A DNA stretch of 64,000 nt from the NCBI GenBank assembly GCA_951813045.1, contig CATOTF010000002.1:4386354-4450353 (forward strand). Reading direction: 5' to 3'. The notes under the pieces were generated by a model. The model was not told the origin of the DNA. It worked only from the letters and a program-made list of their open reading frames with translations, and made no database searches. The translations under genes and the position numbers were made by a program. Each line of letters opens with the position of its first letter. Position 1 is the stretch's first letter. Shown in pieces: positions 18,845 through 28,746 of the stretch. The stretch is from an uncultured Rhizobiaceae bacterium. Its GTDB lineage: Bacteria; Pseudomonadota; Alphaproteobacteria; Rhizobiales; Rhizobiaceae.

Positions 18845-20635
18845 TTATCTCAGGATGTTGAGAAACGTCTCGTAGTCAAGCACGCCCGTAACAGTGTTTA
18901 TTCGAGTTGGTGATTTTCCACCGGGGGTAAGTTTTGTAACGCTTATGGTGCCGGAGTGATCATCTTGCGAAACGGCTATGCGTCCATAAACCGAGTTCAA
19001 CTGCTGAACATCAAACCATTCACGTGACGAGCCATGCCAACGGTTAAAGTGTTTGGCGATGCGTGCCGATTTTGCCCATCCGCGGGACGGAAGCCAATGG
19101 GGTGAGTGGGCCGTCCTGTGAACCTGGTCATCCATCCGTCGCGTGAACATCCATTTATTCGCCGGGTTGACTTGCTTTGCTAATTTCTCAATTCGGGCCG
19201 GGTTTCGTTTCCCCAGAAATTGGGAGGCTTCGTGGAGAAATTCAATGTTGATGCCTGCATGCCCCGTGTCTTCCGACCGGTTAAACCGTGATGTATCGAT
19301 CTCACTGGGTTGTTTGGGCCAATAGGGCCAATATTGAACTTCTTCGATTATTGTGATCTCGTCACGTAATGCCGCAAACAATTTTTTGACACGCTTCTCA
19401 TATTGCCTCCCACCCGCGATCCCCATAAGCCGGATCATCACGAGACCAAGCGCATTTTGCTGGTTAAAGGGCATGTTGCGAACGGTGCCATCCTTTGCGA
19501 CAAAATTGTAGTAGTGACCGTTCCAGTCCCGCTCGCTTTCATTAAGAAATAGGTTGACCTTTTTGAGAAGTAGTTTGCGTTGGCTCTGCGGCAGAAGAGG
19601 ATAGGCGTATAGGAGCGCGTCATAAAGGACCGCATCTAACACGATAATCTCCTGGAGTGTTTTTCGGTCTGCGGAATATTTCTTTGCGGGAAAACGCCCT
19701 CTCTCGTTGGCAACGGAAAGCAGCTTCTTTACCATTTTTTGCAGCCGTTTCTGAATATCTGTATCCCTGGTTGCAAATGACAGGTCAGCCAGGAGCCGCA
19801 GCCTGTTGGACTGATGCCAGGACAGGCGACCAAGCCCGTTTCCACCCATCACCAGTGGCTCATGGGTAAATTCATCGAAGGCTGCAAAATAGGACCAGAA
19901 AAGTGGCGCAATATTACCTTCTGTCTTCACTTCAAAAACCTGACCGCCCCGCGAGACGATTGAGTTCTTGCTGGTTAGTTTGAAATGGGCTTTGATCGAC
20001 TTATCGCTGGACTGACTAAGCTCAATCAGATTGAATTTACCCGAAATCGATTGGCGTGAAATTGCAGCGACATTGCCATTCCAGGCAACGAGACCAAACA
20101 GGCTTCCATCTACAGGCAAGCACTTGACGGCGTCCTTTCCTGTCGAGAATTCATCTGATGACAACAAGCAAATCTTATCACCACGCGTGCGGGGTTTCCC
20201 CTTATAGTTGCAGCTCCTCAACCACCACAGATTCCCCTTGCGATCGAATACCGGAGACTTGTCGAGGCAGCCCGACGCGCCCAGTGAACTTTGATCCAGA
20301 TATAGCTGTGAACGCGAATGTTTATTGTCCCCATCAATCCAAGCCAGGTGCTTGCCGTCTTCTGAGAAAACGGGTGAATGTTGCAGCACAGCCGGTCGTT
20401 TGATCTGTTTGCCGTTCAGCACGACCCGAACCCGCCCGTCAGACATTACCCGAGCCTCAGCTACCTCACCATTTGACGAAACAGCTGACTGATAGGTTCT
20501 TGAAAAGACCATTTTCTCAATATCCGGCCTGCCAGAGGCGTCGGCCAATGCCGCTGATAATAAATAAGCTGTGAGCGCCAACGGGACAGTGTATACATTT
20601 ACAAAAGCCCTTCTTAACGAGATTTGGAAGCTCAT
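18845..20635 (-). CDS. Large secreted protein, possible glycan-processing enzyme
   Basis: 596 residues with a clear signal peptide (about 1-33, ending A-L-A-D-A). The N-terminal part (about 40-260) shows propeller-like repeats of the type S-P-V-F-S-E-D-G-K-H-L-A-W-I-D. The C-terminal half is helical with tryptophan/tyrosine-rich loops (N-Q-Q-N-A-L-G-L, Y-W-P-Y-W-P, E-D-T-G-H-A-G-I), reminiscent of the (alpha/alpha)6 toroids of polysaccharide lyases and C5-epimerases. I do not recognise a defined family. ATG follows AGGAAAAAC. Its neighbour 53 bp upstream is a glycosyltransferase in the same direction, so a role in the same exported glycan is plausible. Present once only; deleted in unit 2. 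Confidence 0.6.
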   Translation of the reverse strand: MSFQISLRRAFVNVYTVPLALTAYLLSAALADASGRPDIEKMVFSRTYQSAVSSNGEVAEARVMSDGRVRVVLNGKQIKRPAVLQHSPVFSEDGKHLAWIDGDNKHSRSQLYLDQSSLGASGCLDKSPVFDRKGNLWWLRSCNYKGKPRTRGDKICLLSSDEFSTGKDAVKCLPVDGSLFGLVAWNGNVAAISRQSISGKFNLIELSQSSDKSIKAHFKLTSKNSIVSRGGQVFEVKTEGNIAPLFWSYFAAFDEFTHEPLVMGGNGLGRLSWHQSNRLRLLADLSFATRDTDIQKRLQKMVKKLLSVANERGRFPAKKYSADRKTLQEIIVLDAVLYDALLYAYPLLPQSQRKLLLKKVNLFLNESERDWNGHYYNFVAKDGTVRNMPFNQQNALGLVMIRLMGIAGGRQYEKRVKKLFAALRDEITIIEEVQYWPYWPKQPSEIDTSRFNRSEDTGHAGINIEFLHEASQFLGKRNPARIEKLAKQVNPANKWMFTRRMDDQVHRTAHSPHWLPSRGWAKSARIAKHFNRWHGSSREWFDVQQLNSVYGRIAVSQDDHSGTISVTKLTPGGKSPTRINTVTGVLDYETFLNILR

Positions 20636-20688
20636 ATGTTTTTCCTGTCAGGGGGCTGATTTTCCTCATTGAAGCAGAACCACAACAA

Positions 20689-22311
20689 TCAACTGGAAGT
20701 GAGGCCGAGCACGTTCCGGTAGAGTTCGAGCAGGGCTACCTCCTGCGCTTCCCAGCCAAATAGCTTTTGCCGTCTGGTCAGTTCGGCTTTGGTGGGGGTG
20801 AATTTCTTGCGGTTAGCGTAGAGTTCCTTCATGGCTTCAGCGATTTTTTCGGGATCATCCTGCTGCATCGTTATACCGAGGTTATGTTCGAGCGTGATTT
20901 CAGCCATTTCCTCAATGTCGACGCCAACCAGCAGAGGAACACCTGCTAAAGAGGATTCAAAGAATTTGTTAGCCGCTGCGTATTTGTAACTTAGGTCAGT
21001 TGCCTGAGCGGGGATAAAGCTGATGTCCGCTGTGCCAACATAATTGATCACCTGGAATGGACGAACGGGCGGCAATATATGTAATCGCTCACTCATGCCC
21101 AGTTCTTCTGCCCAGGTGTGCATGACCTCGTTAGCATGGGGGGTGCATGGACCAACGGCGACGAAGTGAAACCCGGGAAGTTTGGATACGGCTTCAACAA
21201 ACAGCGGCATGGCGCGGCTCACCCGAACACTGCCGATATAGAGAACCAGCGGCTGGTCAGGTTTCAAACCGACATCCTTGCGGATATCAGAACCCACCGC
21301 CTCTGCATTAGCGATGGTCGGTGCATTATAAACAACTGCGGGTTTTTCAATGGGATAGATGGAGGCCAGATGTTCGGCATATTTATTTGTGACCGTAACC
21401 ACCCGGTGGGCCTCCCCTATGAAGTGGCGCTCCAGTTTTACGATACGGTTTTTCCAAAACCGGCTTCTTGGCTTATCTCGTTCGGACTCGAGCTCATGCG
21501 AATCATATACGAACTGATAATTGTCATGCCGCTTTAACAGCGAGGCTACCGGCAGATTTATGAGGTCATTGGCGTGGATGATATCTGGATCAAACTCAAG
21601 GATTGCGCTGCGCTGGTTCCGATAAAGACGAGCCGCCCGTATTTGCACACGTGCGCAATAAAAGCTGTCGCTATCGTAATTAATAATGGCATTGAAGAAG
21701 CGAACAATTAGTCTCTTCTTCTTCGCTGTTGGCGTTTTTGGATACCACGCGTTTACAATCGGGCTGGGAATGGAGAACGCTTTTTCAGGCATTCGCTGAA
21801 TAAGGGTCCGGTCTGCCGCGCGCCACAATATGACGGGCAATAAAAAGGGTGATAGAATCAATGCTATCATTATCACAGTTACGGCTTTGAGGCGTCGCTT
21901 CACTCTGTGCCGCCAGCCTTTCAATTTTTTCAATGGCAGTTGATTGACACGAAATCGTTTCTGAAATTCTCTTCTGGCAAAAAGAGCTAGAATAATTATC
22001 AAAAATTTGAGAATTCCCTTTATCTTCGTGTAAAAATCGAAGGGCATTTCGAGAAAGGAGGAATAAATATCTTTGGCGAGTTCTCGCTTGCCAACCATAG
22101 ATTTAAGTGTGGTTGTGGTGCTTCTAACGTATCGTACCCCATTGTTCACTGTGTCATTTGGAACGTCTTTCGCTTCACGGCAAAAAACCCGAACCTCGGC
22201 TCCTCGTTTGACAAGGCTTTCTGAAATTTTGATAACGCGGGTATCGGCAATACATCTGTTATCGACGAGAACTGCTATTTTTTGGCCGGAAAGTTTATCA
22301 GTCTTGGTCAA
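20689..22311 (-). CDS. GT4-like glycosyltransferase with internal membrane segment
   Basis: 540 residues from a TTG start behind GAAGGAAG. The GT-B N-terminal domain has D-N-R-C-I-A-D-T-R-V and H-A-N-D-L and Y-D-S-H-E-L; the C-terminal GT4 domain has L-V-L-Y-I-G-S-V and N-K-F-F-E-S-S-L-A-G-V-P for nucleotide-sugar binding. Between the N-terminal strands lies an insertion (about 90-215) with two hydrophobic stretches, probably anchoring it to the inner membrane. It transfers a sugar in surface-polysaccharide assembly; donor and acceptor are unknown. Divergent from the formyltransferase operon. Confidence 0.8.
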   Translation of the reverse strand: MTKTDKLSGQKIAVLVDNRCIADTRVIKISESLVKRGAEVRVFCREAKDVPNDTVNNGVRYVRSTTTTLKSMVGKRELAKDIYSSFLEMPFDFYTKIKGILKFLIIILALFARREFQKRFRVNQLPLKKLKGWRHRVKRRLKAVTVIMIALILSPFLLPVILWRAADRTLIQRMPEKAFSIPSPIVNAWYPKTPTAKKKRLIVRFFNAIINYDSDSFYCARVQIRAARLYRNQRSAILEFDPDIIHANDLINLPVASLLKRHDNYQFVYDSHELESERDKPRSRFWKNRIVKLERHFIGEAHRVVTVTNKYAEHLASIYPIEKPAVVYNAPTIANAEAVGSDIRKDVGLKPDQPLVLYIGSVRVSRAMPLFVEAVSKLPGFHFVAVGPCTPHANEVMHTWAEELGMSERLHILPPVRPFQVINYVGTADISFIPAQATDLSYKYAAANKFFESSLAGVPLLVGVDIEEMAEITLEHNLGITMQQDDPEKIAEAMKELYANRKKFTPTKAELTRRQKLFGWEAQEVALLELYRNVLGLTSS

Positions 22312-22640
22312 AACTTCCTTCTTTCGTAATTAGTGGCCAGACTACGGCTGTTGACTGAATATTGGATGAGTGCGCCTGTTTAACCTTCGGTTGTTTCAAT
22401 TTGCAACTTCAATTTTGTCCACAAGCTTCATTGTCAAACTCGTTGAGCCGAAAACAATTAAAGTTAAACACTCAAAACTGATTATGGTAACTTGCGATGG
22501 TGGCCAGTCATTACGAACTGTTTGTGAAGTTCAGAACCATACGCAAATACTGTTTTGCAAATACTTTTGCATTGGCTAAAACACCAAAATATTAATTATG
22601 TCAAAAAGAGGCACCAAGTGGTGCTGCCAGAGTTCAACAT
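22312..22640. promoter_or_regulatory. Divergent promoter region of the glycan genes
   Basis: 329 AT-rich bases between two divergent starts. No gene is seen. Promoters for both directions must lie here, but no single -35/-10 pair stands out. Confidence 0.45.
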
Positions 22641-23312
22641 ATGAAACTTGCAATAGCGACTTACGATACTCCGCACAAGAAAACGCTTGATGTTCTGATG
22701 GGGTTGATGAACCGGGGGCTTACGGACATCACCTTGCTCACCTTACCCTTCAAACACCGTCCCGCCCGTGAAGTTCTTGTTCAACACCGGCCCGAGCAAT
22801 TCGAGGGACCGGAACCCAGCCAGATTGCCGATGAGTTCGGATTGGCGATCATGCCCTATGACAGCGCGACCGACGACCTTGGGTTGGACCATATTCTGAT
22901 TGGTGGTGCCGGACTGATCGATGTCAGTCGTTTCAAACGGACAAAAGTGGTTAATGCTCATCCGGGCCTGACGCCACTGGTACGCGGTCTGGATAGTTTG
23001 AAATGGGCGGTTCTGGAAAAAATGCCGATTGGTAATACCATTCATTTTGTAGACGAAGGTGTGGATTCCGGTGAGATCATTGCCCAGAGAAGATTACCCG
23101 TTTGGGAAACAGATACATTCGATCTGATCGCTGAACGTCTTTATAAAGACGAGATTGATTTTATGGTCCACTTTGACCAATTCCTCGATAACCGGTTGGT
23201 TCTGGATCTTGAGGAAGGGCCTCGTCACATGCGCATGCCGATTGATACTGAACGCGAAATGATGGCCTCCTTTCCCGAAGCGGTGAAGATATTGGCGAAG
23301 CAAGCCGGATAA
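22641..23312 (+). CDS. Formyltransferase-family protein (sugar N-formyltransferase-like)
   Basis: 223 residues, a complete single-domain formyl_trans_N protein. Catalytic-type Asn105 and His107 (V-V-N-A-H-P-G) and Asp142 (V-D-S-G-E-I-I) have the spacing of the GART/Fmt active site; R-G-L-D-S contacts cofactor in relatives. It lacks the C-terminal domain of Fmt, which argues against tRNA formylation and for a 10-formyl-tetrahydrofolate-dependent sugar N-formyltransferase. First gene of a run with a glycosyltransferase and a deacetylase. Paralogue of the protein at 15265. Confidence 0.8.
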   Translation: MKLAIATYDTPHKKTLDVLMGLMNRGLTDITLLTLPFKHRPAREVLVQHRPEQFEGPEPSQIADEFGLAIMPYDSATDDLGLDHILIGGAGLIDVSRFKRTKVVNAHPGLTPLVRGLDSLKWAVLEKMPIGNTIHFVDEGVDSGEIIAQRRLPVWETDTFDLIAERLYKDEIDFMVHFDQFLDNRLVLDLEEGPRHMRMPIDTEREMMASFPEAVKILAKQAG

Positions 23313-23381
23313 GCGCATCTGTTCAATATTTTTCTTCGGGAAGTAATTTGGTCAAATTGATGGCTTGAGGCCAATCACTGG

Positions 23382-24560
23382 ATGCCGCACGATATGACCA
23401 AAATTCTGCACGTCACTCCTGATCCCCTGGAAATGGACGGGCGTTTGCTTCGCTATAAGCAAGCTGCTGATGCTGCCGGTTATGAGGTCGACATTCTGGA
23501 ACCCGATGCCCGCTATTTCGTTCAAATAGTCAGTTTCGGTTCCAAAATCCATGCGGCATTGCGTTATTTGCCAACGTCGCTGTTGGGCAAGGTTTGGTTG
23601 TTCGTTACAAACCGGTTTTCATCACGCCTCGGGAGACTGGCTGATGAAATTGTGGCGCGACAGCCCGATCTCATCCACGCCCACAATTGGGAGACCTGCG
23701 CCGCCGGCATAAACGCGGCGACCCGACTCGGTGTCCCGATCATCTTCGATGTGCATGAATTTGCCAGTGGCATGAGTGTGGACCGGCCGTTATGGCATGC
23801 TGTTTTCTCAAAACACATTGAATGCGTTGAGCAATCCTATCTTGATAGGGCTCATGCAGTGGTGACGATCTCGGATAGTCTGGCGGCTTTCCTGCAACAA
23901 AAATACAGCCTGAAACGGCTCCCTTTGGTGGTTCGCAATCTACCTCCGTTTTGTGAAAGCACCGTACAGGCGGTTAATCCGGATAGGATCGTCATCCACT
24001 ACCATGGCATGATGAACCGTGACCGCAATCTGGAGAGGCTCATCAAGGCAATCAGTCTGCTGCCCGGGCAATACGTCCTGAAACTTGCAGGGCGGGCGCA
24101 CGATCAGGTTTACGAAGACAGTCTCAAATCTTTGATCAAGCGTTTAGGCTTGGATCAACGGATCATATGGCACGGGCCATTTGCAAACGAGGATGCCGTA
24201 AACATTGGCCGGGGGTGTGATATTGGCTATGCGGGCATGCTGCCGGAACGCAAATATCAATCTCTTCATGCATTCCCCAATAAAGTGTCCGAATACATTA
24301 TGTCGGGACTTGCCGTCGTTGGGGGAGGCGCAATTGAATTCAAGCGGTTGAATACTCTTTACAAATTTGGGGTCGTGTCCAATAACCGGTCCGCCGAAGA
24401 AATTGCCGCAGCAATAGTCTCGATTGAGCCTGCCCAATTGCAGGAAATGAAAGCCAATGCCTTGAAACTTTCCAAAGAATTGAATTGGGATAAAGAGCAA
24501 GAGCGCATTTTATCACTTTATGAAGACCTGTTGAAAGGCCGCAATCTTGAAGCTTCCTGA
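23382..24560 (+). CDS. GT4-family glycosyltransferase
   Basis: 392 residues with a GT-B fold. N-terminal domain: L-R-Y-K-Q-A-A-D-A-A-G-Y-E-V, then L-I-H-A-H-N-W-E-T and F-D-V-H-E-F. C-terminal GT4 domain: Y-H-G-M-M-N-R-D-R-N-L-E-R-L, then P-N-K-V-S-E-Y-I-M-S-G-L-A-V-V, the donor-binding motif. No signal peptide or membrane segment; cytoplasmic. ATG at 23382, alternative at 23394. The next gene starts inside its 3' end (14-bp overlap). Confidence 0.85.
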   Translation: MPHDMTKILHVTPDPLEMDGRLLRYKQAADAAGYEVDILEPDARYFVQIVSFGSKIHAALRYLPTSLLGKVWLFVTNRFSSRLGRLADEIVARQPDLIHAHNWETCAAGINAATRLGVPIIFDVHEFASGMSVDRPLWHAVFSKHIECVEQSYLDRAHAVVTISDSLAAFLQQKYSLKRLPLVVRNLPPFCESTVQAVNPDRIVIHYHGMMNRDRNLERLIKAISLLPGQYVLKLAGRAHDQVYEDSLKSLIKRLGLDQRIIWHGPFANEDAVNIGRGCDIGYAGMLPERKYQSLHAFPNKVSEYIMSGLAVVGGGAIEFKRLNTLYKFGVVSNNRSAEEIAAAIVSIEPAQLQEMKANALKLSKELNWDKEQERILSLYEDLLKGRNLEAS

Positions 24561-25296
24561 AAAAATGCCACGCCCGCTGCGCGAAGATTATGAGGCTCTA
24601 TTGCAAGGGTTTCTCAGCCAAAACTATAGCAGCGTTACATTCACGAACTTCACGGGGCGCGATCGCGAATTATTGCTTCGCCACGATATTGATTACTCGC
24701 TTGAACATGCGGTGCGATTGGCCCAAGTCGAAAAGAAACTGGGGCTTGTATCCACTTTTTATGTGCTCGTCACATGCCCTTTCTACAATGTTCTGTCTCC
24801 AGATAATCAGGACAGGTTGCGGCAGATCCTTAATGCAGGACATACAATCGGATTGCATCTCGATCTCCAGTCACCCATGGGGACACAGGATCTCAATGCC
24901 CTTGCCATCAAACAGGCCGCCATTTTGGAGGCTGCTTGCAATATCGAAATCGATACATTGAGTTTTCACCGACCTGGCACGCTGCTCAAAGGCAAAGCCT
25001 ACAATGAAATCATGTTTGATGGCTTTGTCAGCGCCTATGAAGATCGTTTCTTCAAGGACATTGCCTATGTCTCCGATTCAAGAGGGGGGTGGCATTACGG
25101 CCACCCGTTCAATCACCCTTCCTTTGAGAGCGGTAAACCGTTTCAATTGCTAACGCATCCAATGTGGTGGGCCAGCGGTAACCATGATTCCCCTGGGGCT
25201 CTCATGCATAGCCAAATACAGTCCGCCAGTCTTGAAACCCGAAAATTGGCGTTTCAGGAATTCAGCATCACAGATGGTGACATTAACTCGAAGTAA
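24547..25296 (+). CDS. NodB-like polysaccharide deacetylase
   Basis: 249 residues from TTG at 24547 (AAAGG eight bases upstream); an ATG at 24565 is the alternative. Metal-site motifs of carbohydrate esterase 4 are seen: H-D-I-D at about 41-44, H-T-I-G-L-H-L-D near 100 and F-H-R-P-G near 140, plus a late T-H-P-M-W-W histidine. No signal peptide, so it probably acts on a nucleotide- or lipid-linked sugar in the cytoplasm. Removing an acetyl group would expose the amine that the neighbouring formyltransferase could modify (inference). Confidence 0.75.
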   Translation: MKLPEKMPRPLREDYEALLQGFLSQNYSSVTFTNFTGRDRELLLRHDIDYSLEHAVRLAQVEKKLGLVSTFYVLVTCPFYNVLSPDNQDRLRQILNAGHTIGLHLDLQSPMGTQDLNALAIKQAAILEAACNIEIDTLSFHRPGTLLKGKAYNEIMFDGFVSAYEDRFFKDIAYVSDSRGGWHYGHPFNHPSFESGKPFQLLTHPMWWASGNHDSPGALMHSQIQSASLETRKLAFQEFSITDGDINSK

Positions 25297-25535
25297 ACCG
25301 TTTTGCCTCGGCTTTGGGGAGATAGGTATCAAGGCACCAAAATTTGCGAACAAATATACTTTGATCAGGGTGTTCCAGCGGATTTACGCCGGAGGTTCCC
25401 GTTCCACCAAGGCGAATTGAACTTAAGGACGATGGTGCGGCAAATTCACCCTCAGCCTGATCCTGTTCCCCGTCCACCGCCAGCAGGCATGAGATTCGGT
25501 TCCAGGATAGCGACGCCTTGATGACACTTCCTTCA
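25297..25535 (+). other. Region after the deacetylase, no recognised gene
   Basis: 239 bases ending exactly at the IS21 right terminus. A 72-codon frame is open but has no recognisable family; perhaps the start of a gene cut by IS21. Confidence 0.3.
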
Positions 25536-25621
25536 TGTCAATCCCAGCCTAAAATGGGTCTTGATCCCGGAGTAAAATTGGCCAGATTTTGGGACGTTTG
25601 TGTTTTTGATCTGGTTTAGTG

Positions 25622-26398
25622 TCAGTTGATTTGAACAGATTTTTGTTTTCGGCTCTGGTGCAACCTGTAGCTTTCACCATTCATCTCCAGGATGTGGACG
25701 TGGTGTGTCAGCCGGTCGAGTATTGCGCCCGTTAGGCGTTCTGATCCGAAGACCTCTGTCCATTCGTCGAATGGTAGATTGGATGTGATGATGATGGAAC
25801 CGCGTTCATACCGTTGGCTGATTACTTCGAACAGCAACTCCGCCCCGGTTTTGGAGAGAGGGACGAAGCCCAGTTCGTCAATGATCAGCAGGTCTTGAGC
25901 TGCCAGTTGTTTTTGATGCCGTTGCAAGCGACGTTCATCAACGGCCTCGATCATCTCATGAACCAGTGCAGCAGCCGTGGTGAAGCGGACTTTCATCCCC
26001 TTTTGGCAGGCAGCCAGTCCAAGGCCGAGGGCAACATGGGTTTTGCCGGTTCCACTTGGTCCTAACGCGATGATGTTTTGGCGTTTCGCAGCGTACTCGC
26101 AACGGGCCAGTTCCATCACGAGCACCTTGTTCACTGACGGGATCGTTTTGAAGTCAAAGCTGTCGAGGCTCTTGGTTGCCGGGAACTTCGCAGCTTTGAT
26201 GCGTCGCTCCACCATTCGGCGCTCACGTTCAATCAGCTCCAACTCACATAACCGCAGGAGATATTGGACATGATCCTTATTCTCAGCGGCACATTGTTGG
26301 GCCTGTTTGGTATATTCACTCTGGAAGGTTGGCAGCCGAAGTTTGGTCAGATGATGTTTGAGTAGAACTTGCGGTGTATCGGTAACAGTGTCGTTCAT
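25622..26398 (-). CDS. istB: IS21 helper ATPase IstB
   Basis: Identical product to the istB at 13936, Walker A and B intact. Confidence 0.92.
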   Translation of the reverse strand: MNDTVTDTPQVLLKHHLTKLRLPTFQSEYTKQAQQCAAENKDHVQYLLRLCELELIERERRMVERRIKAAKFPATKSLDSFDFKTIPSVNKVLVMELARCEYAAKRQNIIALGPSGTGKTHVALGLGLAACQKGMKVRFTTAAALVHEMIEAVDERRLQRHQKQLAAQDLLIIDELGFVPLSKTGAELLFEVISQRYERGSIIITSNLPFDEWTEVFGSERLTGAILDRLTHHVHILEMNGESYRLHQSRKQKSVQIN

Positions 26399-27894
26399 GC
26401 TGCCGCCTCCGACAACAGCACGGCATAGCTGGCAGGTTTTGTCGTCTCGACCACCGCTTTGGGCAAATAGGGGTAGATGTCGAGATCAAGCCTGGGCGGT
26501 CGCCGCTCGATCCGGCACAGAATAAGGTGCTTGATCGCATCATAGCCAATGGCACCCAGATCCAAAGCTTGTTGGATTGCGGCGTGAACGTGCTCCAGCT
26601 CAAAAGTTTCCAGCAGACGCAGGATCTGAACATACTCGCGTTTTCCCGCCTTACCCATGCGGGCTTCTAATAAACGATGAAGGATCGCAAATGCATCGGG
26701 TAAACCCCAGCCTTGCAATGGTGCCGCCTGATCGAGAGCACCTACCTTTTGTTCCAGCAAGGGCAGATAGTGAAGCGGGTCGAAGATCATGTCTGCCTTC
26801 TCATAAGACCGACGATGGCGGGCAATAATCTCGGTTCCACTGCCAATCACAACCTCATGGATGTAACCGCGAACCTGAACCTCATGATGGGCAAAGGCGA
26901 CAGGAACGGAGTAATCATTATTGCGGTAGCGGATCATCGAGATTGACGTTGCCCGCGTGCTAAACTTTTCACACGCGTCGTATGGCGTTGGGGGCAATGC
27001 CATCAGCGCGTCCAGGTCTCTCAGCAATCGTTCACCAATACTCTCACCATGTCCGCGAACAACATCATCCTGACGCTTCAGGCAGCATTCTTCCAACCAG
27101 GCGTTCAAGGCATCAAAGCTGTCGAACCGTGGGGCTGGGATGAGAAAGTTCCTGCGACCGTAACCAATGACGCCTTCGACATTCCCTTTATCATTGCCTT
27201 TGCCAGGGCGACCAAACTTATCCTCAAACAGATAGTGCGATTGTAGCTCTGAGAAAGTTCTCGTGCGTATCCGTTTGCCACCGCCCAGGATCTTTGCAAC
27301 TGCAATCACGGTGTTGTCGTAGAGCATCGACAACGGCACACCGCCGAAGAAAGCAAACGCAGCATTGTGACCGTCACAGAAGGCTTCTGTTGTTTCCGCC
27401 GGATACGCCTTCATGAAGAACGCATCCGAATGCGGCAACGATATAGCGATGTAATGCAGCTTGCGTTCGACACCGTCGATCACGCCGAACGTCTCACCAA
27501 AATCGACCTGAGCATGGCCGGGCGCGTGAACCAGAGGAACAAACACCTCCTGGGTTCGTCTTTGCTTCTCACGCACATAATCAGTGACAATGGTGATCCC
27601 GCCAGTGAACCCGTGCTCATCCCGTAACCGCGCATGAATACGCTTGGCTGTGTGCCGTTGCTTTTTGATGACCTTTTTGTCGTCTTTCAGGATCTGATCA
27701 ATTATCCCAACAAACGGATCCAACTTCGGGCGAACAGGCGCGGTCGTTCTTTGATAACCGGGCGGAACCGAGTGCTTCAGGATCTTCGCCACGGTTTTGC
27801 GATCAATCCCGAACAAACGGGCCACCTCGCTATTGTTCTTCCCATCCACATGGCACGCTCGACGCACCCGACTATACAAATCCACAGAATACAT
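26395..27894 (-). CDS. istA: IS21 transposase IstA
   Basis: Identical product to the istA at 12440; start chosen in the same way (ATG after AGGTGGGG). Confidence 0.92.
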   Translation of the reverse strand: MYSVDLYSRVRRACHVDGKNNSEVARLFGIDRKTVAKILKHSVPPGYQRTTAPVRPKLDPFVGIIDQILKDDKKVIKKQRHTAKRIHARLRDEHGFTGGITIVTDYVREKQRRTQEVFVPLVHAPGHAQVDFGETFGVIDGVERKLHYIAISLPHSDAFFMKAYPAETTEAFCDGHNAAFAFFGGVPLSMLYDNTVIAVAKILGGGKRIRTRTFSELQSHYLFEDKFGRPGKGNDKGNVEGVIGYGRRNFLIPAPRFDSFDALNAWLEECCLKRQDDVVRGHGESIGERLLRDLDALMALPPTPYDACEKFSTRATSISMIRYRNNDYSVPVAFAHHEVQVRGYIHEVVIGSGTEIIARHRRSYEKADMIFDPLHYLPLLEQKVGALDQAAPLQGWGLPDAFAILHRLLEARMGKAGKREYVQILRLLETFELEHVHAAIQQALDLGAIGYDAIKHLILCRIERRPPRLDLDIYPYLPKAVVETTKPASYAVLLSEAAA

Positions 27895-28003
27895 CTTCCC
27901 CACCTAATACTCACAAGCACAAGGTGTCAGAGTGCGGAATTTTACTCCGCGACGGTCAGATTACCCAACCATTTCTGTGGTCATTTTGTCTCCGGGATTC
28001 ACA

Positions 28004-28746
28004 CCCGGTCCCTGGTACTGCGCACTGCTGACGGTGTGGCGGTCTTCGACACATTCTCCATCAAACACGCGGCCGAAATGAAGGAGGCGATTGAGCATGA
28101 ATTTCCAGGAGAGAAAATCAAATGGGTGGTTCATTCCCACCATCACCTTGATCACACTCGCGGCTCAGACCTGTTTGAAGGGGTGGAGGTCATTGGCCAC
28201 AAAGATGTAAATCAACTCCTTGGTGATTGGCCGGAAGCTGCGAAGACGGTTGCGCTAACAACCCGCACTTTGTCAGGCGACGAGACCATAACCCTGGGTG
28301 GTGTGGAAGTTGAGGCACTCTACATGCCGTTTTCGCTCTCACACACACTATATGGGTTCCACATTCCTTCAGAAAACGTCGTCTTCGCGCCGGACATGAT
28401 GTTTGTGAGAACCGTTCCTCCATTTGGGTTTCCGGACTTCTATTATCCCGGATACGTCAGAGCTCTTGATCGCCTTATTGACCTTAAAGCGGCACACTAT
28501 GTTCCCAGTCATGGATGGCGCGGAGATCGCGGGGACTTGATTGAATTCCGGGAGATGACTGTCGGCTTTCATGAACTCGTTGAAGCAGAACTGTTATCTC
28601 GCCTAGATCGGGCAGAAGAAGATGCAACTATCGGGGAAATTCTCCGCGTGGCTTATCCGGCGCTCAAAGCCAAGTACGGCGACTGGCACGGTTTTGAAGA
28701 GATGTTTGTTGCCAAGTTCGGTCGTCACCTTGGCTGGCAGATGTGA
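28004..28746 (+). pseudogene. Metallo-beta-lactamase-fold fragment, inverted copy
   Basis: Same doubly truncated gene as 11588-12330. IS21 removed the 5' end and IS3 remnant DNA supplies the stop. The frame open from 27634 is antisense istA. Confidence 0.8.

Larger units (their letters stand above)
25536..28003 (-). mobile_element. IS21-family element, copy 2 (inverted)
   Basis: Same 2468-bp element as copy 1, opposite orientation. Its istA-side flank is the metallo-beta-lactamase fragment, as in copy 1. Its istB-side flank (CTTCA) does not match, so there is no target duplication. Confidence 0.92.
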
